Part shown: positions 52,301-57,500 of the stretch, one piece after another
How the letters are laid out: the number at the start of each line of letters is the position of its first letter
How positions within the stretch are numbered: the stretch's first letter is position 1
Origin: Symbiodinium natans
Taxonomy: Eukaryota > Sar > Dinophyceae > Suessiales > Symbiodiniaceae
Direction: 5' to 3'
Assembly (NCBI GenBank): GCA_905221605.1
Contig: CAJNDS010002779.1
Location: 153,177 to 210,676, forward strand
DNA: 57,500 bases
Program-made: the position numbers and the translations under genes
The notes under the pieces: generated by a model
Seen by the model: only the letters and a program-made list of their open reading frames with translations
What the model was told of the DNA's origin: nothing
The model's database searches: none

Positions 52301-55300
52301 GGTCTCAAGGCGTAAGGGTTGAGGGCTTAAGGGGATCTAAGGTTTCGGGTTCAGGGTTTAGGGTACACTCTACTCCAGAATCCTTTTTCGCCCACCCACA
52401 AACCCTCAAGAACCCTACATCATTTAACCTTGGGACGTTCCCCGTTACTAGCAGTCCTTAGTAGGGATGGTAGTACCGCCTATGATAATCCCTATTAAGG
52501 ACTGTTTGTATAACGGGGAACACCCCCTAAACCCTAAACCCTAAACGCTCAACCCTAAACCCTAAACCCTAAACCCTAAAACTCTTTTTCGAGTTGGTGG
52601 CGGCGTGGGAGCTCACCTCTTAAGGACTACAGGGACCTGCAAAGCGGTCGTCCGCAAACTCTCAAACGGAGCAGAGTAGGTTTTAGGGTGTAGGGTGTAG
52701 GGTGTAGGGTTTAGGGTTTAGGGTTTAGGGTGTAGGGTGTAGGGTTTAGGGTTTAGGGTTTAGGGTGTAGGGTTTAGGGTTTAGGGCTTGGGTTTAGGGT
52801 AGTACTTGGAAGTGCCGGGTACTTCTAAGCCCAACATAACTGCACTTTTCGGCCCCCGAAATCCTCTAACTAGGCTAGAAGTACACTTATGACTTAGGGG
52901 TTACAAGTACCCCTGCACCTCCAAGTATGAGGGTGTAGGGGCTTAAACCCTTAACCCCTGAACCCAAGTGTTCAGGATTCCCCAAGTTGTGGGCCGAACA
53001 GCCAGATCTCTAGACCGCTAATGGTCCTGAGAATTAGGGGTGCTAAGTTTTAGGGCTTAGGGCTTCGGGTTTTGGGTTTTGGGCTCACGGCTTGGTACTT
53101 AGGGGTTAGGGGCACATGACGTCCCAGGGCTTAAGCCAAGACGCCCTGATGTTCGCCCTCAACCCTAAACCTTCAAGCCTGATGCCTGAACCCTAATTAA
53201 ACCTTAAAACTTAAACCCTAAACCCTAAACCCTAAACCCTAAACCCTAAACCCTAAACCCTAAACCCTAAACCCTAAACCCTACAACCCTAAATCTAAAC
53301 CCTAAAACCATACCAACAAGAGGTCGCCGAGTCGCAACCCGCCCATCCACACGAAGCGCAGCGAAGGCGAAGGCCGTCGCCTGCGGCTCGAGGGATTAGG
53401 GTTCAGGGTTCAGGGTTCAGGGTTTAGGGTTAGGGTTCAGGGGCTTAGGGGCTTAGGGGCTTAGGGGCTTAGGGGCTTAGGGGCTTAGGGGCTTAGGGGC
53501 TTAGGGGCTTAGGGGCTTAGGGGCTTAGGGGCTTAGGGGCTTAGGGGCTTAGGGATTAGGCGCTATGGAGTCTAGGAAATTTTGGGGTTTGGGGGTTTGG
53601 GTTTAGGGTTGAGTGTTGCGGCTTAGGACTTTGGAAGCTCTAAAGCCTAAGCATTTAGAATAAGGAGCTGACTAGACACAAAACAAGAGTAACCTAGGAA
53701 TACAGAGGGTGCCCTTGCTGGCTGAAAATTATAAAGGGAACCTAAACCCAACAAAACAGCCTAGTCTGCGTCCTAGGTTAGGATTCCGGGCCCTAAACCC
53801 TAAACCCTAAACCCTAAACCCTAAACCCTAAACCCTAAACCCTAAACCCTAAACCCTAAACCCTAAACCCTAAACCCTAAACCCTAAACCCTAAACCCTA
53901 AACCCTAAACCCTAACCCTAAACCCTGGGCTTGATTTAGGGCTTTGAGGTTTCCCGCGTTGGCCGTTTGGATTGGTTTGGGATTGTAGGACCCGGATTTA
54001 GGGATTGGGGCCAAACCGGGCTTCACAGCCTACTGTTGTAATTTCTTAAACCCTCAAAACCCTGTACACCCGAAACCCTAGCTGCGAATCCAAACCCTAA
54101 ACCCTAATACCCTAAACTCGAAACCCTAAACCCCAAACCCCAAACCCCAAACCCCAAACCCTGCCTGCACTTGGGTGACGTTCACGAGATCCTGCCGCAC
54201 CCGCGCGCAGTCCGCCCCCTCATCCTGCACACGAGGTGTCGTCTAGGATCTGGCTGAGGGTTTAGGGTTTAGGGTTTAGGGTTTAGGGTTTAGGGTTTAG
54301 GGTTTAGGGTTTAGGGTTTAGGGTTTAGGGTTTAGGGTTTAGGGTTTAGGGTTTAGGGTTTAGAGTTTAGGGTTACATTTTGGCTTTTTGAGGTTTTGAG
54401 GGTTCCTTAGTGCTTCTTAGTGTTTTACGGTTTGGTTTTTTGGAAGGGTTTTAAGGTTGAGGGTTTTAGAGACGGGGGTGTACTGCTTAGGGCTTGTGGT
54501 TCTTAGGTGGGGTGTGGAGTCCTATCAGGGACCAGGTGCCTCTGGTTGTACTGCTCACAGAAGCCTCTGATCGGCCATCAAAAACGCATGTTCATGCCTA
54601 AGCCCCACCCGAAGCCCTAAACAGGGGTTTAGGGTTTAGGGTTTAGGGTTCAGGGTTCAGGGTTCAGGGTTCAGGGTTCAGGGTTCAGGGTTCAGGGTTT
54701 AGGGTTAGGGTTTAGGGTTTAGGGTTTAGGGTTTAGGGTTTAGGGTTTAGGGTTTAGGGTTTAGGGTTTAGGGTTTAGGGTTTAGGGTTTAGGGTTTAGG
54801 GTTTAGGGTTTAGGGTTTAGGTTAGGGTTTAGGGTTTAGGGTTTAGGGTTTAGGGTTTAGGGTTTAGGGTTTAGGGTTTAGGGTTTAGGGTTTAGGGTTT
54901 AGGGTTTAGGGTTTAGGGTTTAGGGTTTAGGGTTTAGGGTTTAGGGTTTAGGGTTTAGGGTGTAGGGTTTCGGGTTCAGGAGTTTAGGGTTCGAAGACGT
55001 TGGAGTCCTAAACCCCCAAGCCCTTCTGCCAGCCTGCGCGCCCCAGCAAACGACAGTTCCATCGCCCAGAACGGCCGCAAATGCAAGCAAGCACGCCTGC
55101 CGAAGAACAGGGGCGGCTAGGGTTTCGGGTTTAGGTAGGGTTAGGGTTTAGAATTAGGGTTTAGGGTTTCGGGTTTAGGGACTTTTTGAAGGGGCTTGGA
55201 GGCTCACGGGGCTAGACAAGCAACTTGTTATCAAGTAGGAGGATCAAGTAAGGCAAATATTATGGGTGTTTCATCGAGCAGACGTACCCCCAATATGCAC

Positions 55301-57096
55301 ACCAACGACCCAAATCCTTGAGAATTTGGGGGCCCCTAAGAGTCCAAGCAAGAGTCCCTTGACTACATGCTTCCAGCGCTGCTGCAGGAAAACGAACCAC
55401 TTCTTCCAAATTCATAGTCGGAACGGAACGCAAAGGGACAACGCAGTCCTAGACCCTGACTACTTCTTGCTTGAGAGCCCCCCCCAACTACTTGGGGTTC
55501 TCAGGCAAATAGTAGCTAAACCCCAAACCCTAAACCCGAAACCCTAAACCCTAAACCCCAATGAAGGGGAGCAGTTTTCTGAGAGCCTGAGGCGGTCTCG
55601 GGAGGGGAGGAGACGAAAGAGGGGCTTCGGGCAGAGAGTTTGGGGCTCAGGATTTAGGGTTTGGGGGACTAAAGTTCAGGGTTGAGGGTCTAGGTTTAGG
55701 GTTTAGGGTTAGGGTTTTCGGGTTTGGGGCTTAGGGTTTAGGGTTGGGGGTTTAGGGTTTAGGGTTGGGGGTTGGGGTGTAAGGTCTAGAGTTTAGGGTT
55801 TAGGGTTTGGGGTTCAGCGCGAACTTAAATCAGCTACTAGAATTACACGCCACGCAGGGCTTGGCGTCCTGCAGCCTGAAAGCAGGCACACAAGACTTCA
55901 AACCCTCAACCTGAATCAACACAGGTTTAGGCTGTGGGGTTTAGGGTTTAGGGTGTAGGGTTTCGGGTTTAGGGTTTAGAGTTAAGGTTCCTGAACATCC
56001 TAAACCCTACACCCAGCAGCCTGGATCTGCTGGACGTTGACAAGGCGGTTCTGAACCTGGGTGCAGATCGACGTGAGAAAGGGAGAGTGGCTTTAGGGTT
56101 TATGGGTTTCAGGGTAGCCAGGTTTCAGGGCTTGGTTGGGGTATAGGAGCCCAAAACCATCCCTAGAAAGGGAATAAGGATGCCACGGTAATCCGAGCAT
56201 CTGATTAGTTAATACCCCCACATTTAAAGAAATTGTTTTTGGCCGGAAGCCCGCCGGAAGACTACTTTCCATTAGGGTGGATTTCGTATGGGACAAACCC
56301 CCCACATTTAAAGGAATTTTTTTGGGGGGGGGGTTCAAAAATCTGTCGGCAGGCTTCTTGTTTTGCTTGCGGAGACGCAAAGCTACAGCACCTCAGGGAT
56401 CTGCAGCCTATTGTTTTTAATAGAGAATCAATACAGGGCCAGGGTCCAACTATTGCGGAACCCTGCATTCCTTATTGTGGGGGGGGGGGGGCCCCCCCAC
56501 CCACTAATCAGAAGCTCGGATTAGGTCCGAAAAGGTGTAGGGTTTAGGGTTTGGAGTTTGGGGTTTGGGGTTTGAGGTTTGATTTAAGGTTTAGGGTCTA
56601 GGGTTTCGGGGAGTATCCCTGCAGTGCCAGTATCCCCAGAGAATCCCGCGCAGACCTGCTTCTGAATCCTAAACCTTAAACCCTAAACCCGAAACCCCAA
56701 ACCCCAAACCCTAAACACGAAACCCCAAACCCTAAACTTTAAACCCGAAACCCTAAACCCTAAACCCTAAGCCCCACACCCTGGCCTCTGCAAGGGTGTG
56801 GATGATCAAGGTAAAATACATTGGGAATATCTAGGCAAAGCACCCTAAACCCGCAAAACTGAAAAGCCCGTAAACCCTGAGACCCTAAGCCCGTAATCCC
56901 CTAAACTTTGAACCTCTAAACCCCCCAAAACATCAAAAGCCCCACACTAAACCCTAAACTCTCAAAAGCCCACACTAAACCCTGAACTCTCAAAAGCCCA
57001 CACTAAACCCTCAACTCCAAACCCTAGAACTGCCAACTAGAACATTCCAGGAACTCCTCGGCAGTCGCCGCCGTTCTCCGGAGCGCCCCACGCCAC
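49338..57096 (-). CDS. RCC1-repeat gene split into small exons by telomere-repeat-rich introns (partial)
   Basis: Eight islands on the minus strand each encode a piece of the RCC1-type repeat seen at 1-5 kb, in order: 57096-57055 (VAWGAPENGGDCRG), 56056-56021 (VQNRLVNVQQIQ), 55096-55034 (ACLLAFAAVL...CWGAQ), 54224-54165 (DEGADCARVR...TQVQ), 53380-53328 (ATAFAFAAL...VAT), 51047-50994 (GFAAQDSSKV...LVGIS), 50237-50195 (QIQGSSRTFAAIRE) and 49370-49338 (DGRVVTWGHLE). Joined, they form one uninterrupted frame of about 128 residues with the repeat spacing W-G-x4-G-x-D-x2-x-V kept in nearly every unit. Each exon is preceded by AG. Donors read GT, GC, GC, GC, GC, GC and GA in order. Introns are 998, 924, 809, 784, 2280, 756 and 824 bp and consist largely of TTTAGGG or CCCTAAA arrays, their decayed forms, and TIR elements. 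One conserved Trp is Arg (codon split across the 53328/51047 junction). Both gene ends are missing. It is either a living gene with repeat-filled introns or a recently decayed one; the intact frame favours the former. Confidence 0.65.
50085..50178. mobile_element. Relative of introner family A
   Basis: About 94 bp matching intron 4 of the RCC1-type paralogue (4138-4237) in blocks CTGAACTTGGAACCC, CTGTTTCTTAGGAA, and TATTTCCAGGTACCCCTA near its right end (the intron copy has TTATTTCCAAGTACCCCTA). Same orientation relative to the window. It lies inside the intron between exons 7 and 8 of the telomere-split gene, 16 bp after the donor. Confidence 0.75.
50195..50237 (-). CDS. RCC1-type exon 7
   Basis: Encodes (S)QIQGSSRTFAAIRE. 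Acceptor TCGAG before GCAAATCC; donor GAGCCT (GA type). Joining to exon 6 restores GISQIQGSS, the expected link between two repeats. Confidence 0.65.
50298..50435 (+). repeat. TTTAGGG array in intron 6 of the split RCC1-type gene
   Basis: About 20 TTTAGGG units, one TTTCGGG variant. Confidence 0.95.
50994..51047 (-). CDS. RCC1-type exon 6
   Basis: Encodes GFAAQDSSKVQSQLVGIS (first codon completed by the previous exon). Acceptor GGTGCAG; donor GCCTCC (GC type). Confidence 0.65.
51075..52803. repeat. Intron 5: telomeric arrays, a palindrome and unique sequence
   Basis: Part of the 2.28-kb intron. TTTAGGG/TTTGGGG at 51075-51165, TTTAGGG at 51830-51870, TTTAGGG/TGTAGGG at 52680-52795. A palindrome near 51207-51277 pairs CCCCCAACTACCCTTTG with AAAGGTAGTTGGGGG. 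A clean island at 51885-51930 has AG and GTGAGT at its edges but does not read as RCC1. Confidence 0.75.
52433..52526. mobile_element. Family TIR-5 palindromic element
   Basis: About 94 bp; arms CGTTCCCCGTTACTAGCAGT and ACTGTTTGTATAACGGGGAA are inverted copies. Related to 18046-18141 and the half-copy at 804-843. It lies in intron 5 of the split gene. Confidence 0.8.
52804..52926. mobile_element. Diverged family TIR-1-like element
   Basis: About 123 bp delimited by ACTTGGAAGTGCCGGGTACTT and AAGTACCCCTGCACCTCCAAGT. The ends match family TIR-1 but the centre is different. It also lies in intron 5. Confidence 0.6.
52927..53327. repeat. Intron 5, proximal part: decayed repeats and CCCTAAA array
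   Basis: CCCTAAA at 53215-53285; otherwise decayed repeat sequence. Confidence 0.8.
53328..53380 (-). CDS. RCC1-type exon 5
   Basis: Encodes ATAFAFAALRVDGRVAT plus two bases of the next codon. Acceptor GCCGCAG; donor GCGACC (GC type). Confidence 0.7.
53400..54164. repeat. Intron 4: GGGGCTTA block and long CCCTAAA array
   Basis: TTCAGGG (53400-53430), then about 15 units of an 8-bp variant GGGGCTTA (53430-53552), then about 19 CCCTAAA units (53790-53920), then CCCCAAA (54125-54160), so plus-type and minus-type arrays lie in one intron. Confidence 0.9.
54165..54224 (-). CDS. RCC1-type exon 4
   Basis: Encodes 20 residues, DEGADCARVR...VTQVQ, exactly the W-G-to-Q-V-Q part of the repeat. Acceptor TGTGCAG; donor GCAGGG (GC type). 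Confidence 0.75.
54225..55033. repeat. Intron 3: long TTTAGGG arrays
   Basis: Two large TTTAGGG arrays, 54255-54370 and 54625-54965 (with a TTCAGGG block at 54648-54700), separated by about 250 bp of unique or decayed sequence. This is the longest continuous telomeric array in the window. Confidence 0.95.
55034..55096 (-). CDS. RCC1-type exon 3
   Basis: Encodes ACLLAFAAVLGDGTVVCWG then AQ. The repeat core is intact. Acceptor TTCGGCAG; donor GCTGGC (GC type). Confidence 0.78.
55097..56020. repeat. Intron 2: decayed TTTAGGG repeats and unique sequence
   Basis: TTTAGGG remnants at 55130-55175, CCCTAAA at 55518-55555, TTTAGGG variants at 55640-55810 and 55930-55980. Confidence 0.8.
56021..56056 (-). 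CDS. RCC1-type exon 2
   Basis: Only 36 bp: VQNRLVNVQQIQ. Acceptor GCACCCAG; donor GCTGCT (GC type). Confidence 0.7.
56057..57054. repeat. Intron 1: unique sequence, CCCTAAA and TTTAGGG remnants
   Basis: Two copies of CACATTTAAAG.AATT near 56219 and 56303, poly-G runs at 56324-56333 and 56480-56491, CCCTAAA/CCCCAAA at 56670-56770 and a CACTAAACCCT..CTC repeat at 56945-57010. Confidence 0.75.
57055..57096 (-). CDS. RCC1-type exon 1 (first in window)
   Basis: 42 bp: VAWGAPENGGDCRG. Acceptor CTCGGAG; donor GTTCCT. The next exon also begins GTTC, the same 4-bp duplication seen at intron 3 of the 3-5 kb paralogue. Confidence 0.7.
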
Positions 57097-57109
57097 CTCC
57101 GAGTAGGGT

Positions 57110-57500
57110 TCAGGGTGGAGGGTTTAGGGCTTAGGGTTTGCGGTTTAGGGCTTAGGGTTTGCGGTTTAGGATTTAGGGCTTAGGGTTTAGGGTTTAGGGT
57201 TTAGGGTTTAGGGTTTAGGGTTGAGAGTTTAGGGTTTGCGGTTTAGGGTTTCGGGTTTAGGGTTTGGGGCTTAGGGTATTTGGGTTTGGGGTTTAGGGTA
57301 TATAGGGTATTTAGGGCATTTGGGGCATTTGGGGCATTTGGGGCATTTAGCGTATTTAGGTATTCAAGGAGCCACCTACCAAGGAAACGGGTGTGAAGAT
57401 GAGGCAGCTTGCTTTCGTAAGCCCTAACCCTAAACCCTAAACCAGAAACCCGAAACTCTAAACTACAATACCAGGGGCATGTATGGATTCACTGGTGGAG
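57110..57500. repeat. TTTAGGG variants and GGGGCATTT repeat at window end
   Basis: TTTAGGG with GGGCTTA and TTTGCGG variants at 57120-57300, then GGGGCATTT units at 57310-57350 and CCCTAAA at 57421-57443. No further exon could be called. Confidence 0.85.

Overview
The window looks like nuclear DNA of a dinoflagellate. Four things point there: plant/dinoflagellate-type telomeric repeats (TTTAGGG/CCCTAAA) scattered through most of the 57.5 kb in both orientations; tandem RCC1-repeat genes; introns that need GC or GA as well as GT donors; and a fragment of mitochondrial cob. The species cannot be named from the sequence. The abundance of telomere-type repeats suggests a subtelomeric or telomere-repeat-invaded region, not a chromosome end, because arrays of both strands alternate throughout.

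Layout. 0-6 kb: two tandem, same-strand (minus) genes for proteins with an N-terminal ubiquitin-like domain and ten RCC1-type repeats of about 41 residues. One (956-2512) has no introns. The other (3040-5192) needs four introns, and each of those intron sequences looks like an inserted terminal-inverted-repeat (TIR) element with a 4-5 bp duplication at its two splice sites. 6-31 kb: almost entirely pure, variant and decayed telomeric repeats, microsatellites, homopolymer runs and about 100-150 bp palindromic TIR elements, with a few islands of unique sequence. One island holds a coiled-coil exon remnant (20.4-20.57 kb). 31.575-38.772 kb: a near-complete tyrosine-recombinase retrotransposon on the minus strand with Ngaro-type split direct repeats (A1...B1-A2-B2), encoding a degraded gag-like region, reverse transcriptase, RNase H with an embedded methyltransferase-like domain, and a tyrosine recombinase. 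39-40.3 kb: a 15-bp GC-rich minisatellite interrupted by an AT-rich nuclear copy of mitochondrial cob. 40.3-48.8 kb: unique sequence, more TIR elements and a long CGA trinucleotide array. 48.8-57.1 kb: a third RCC1-type gene on the minus strand, cut into at least eight exons of 33-63 bp. They join in one open frame with correct RCC1 spacing, separated by introns of 0.76-2.3 kb that are rich in telomeric repeats.

The most notable signals are the telomere-repeat-filled introns of the 49-57 kb gene, the intron-bearing versus intronless RCC1 pair that exposes several intron-generating element families, the Ngaro-like element with a methyltransferase-like domain inside its RNase H region, and the cob fragment inside a minisatellite. 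All family assignments come from reading motifs by eye; no database search was possible.
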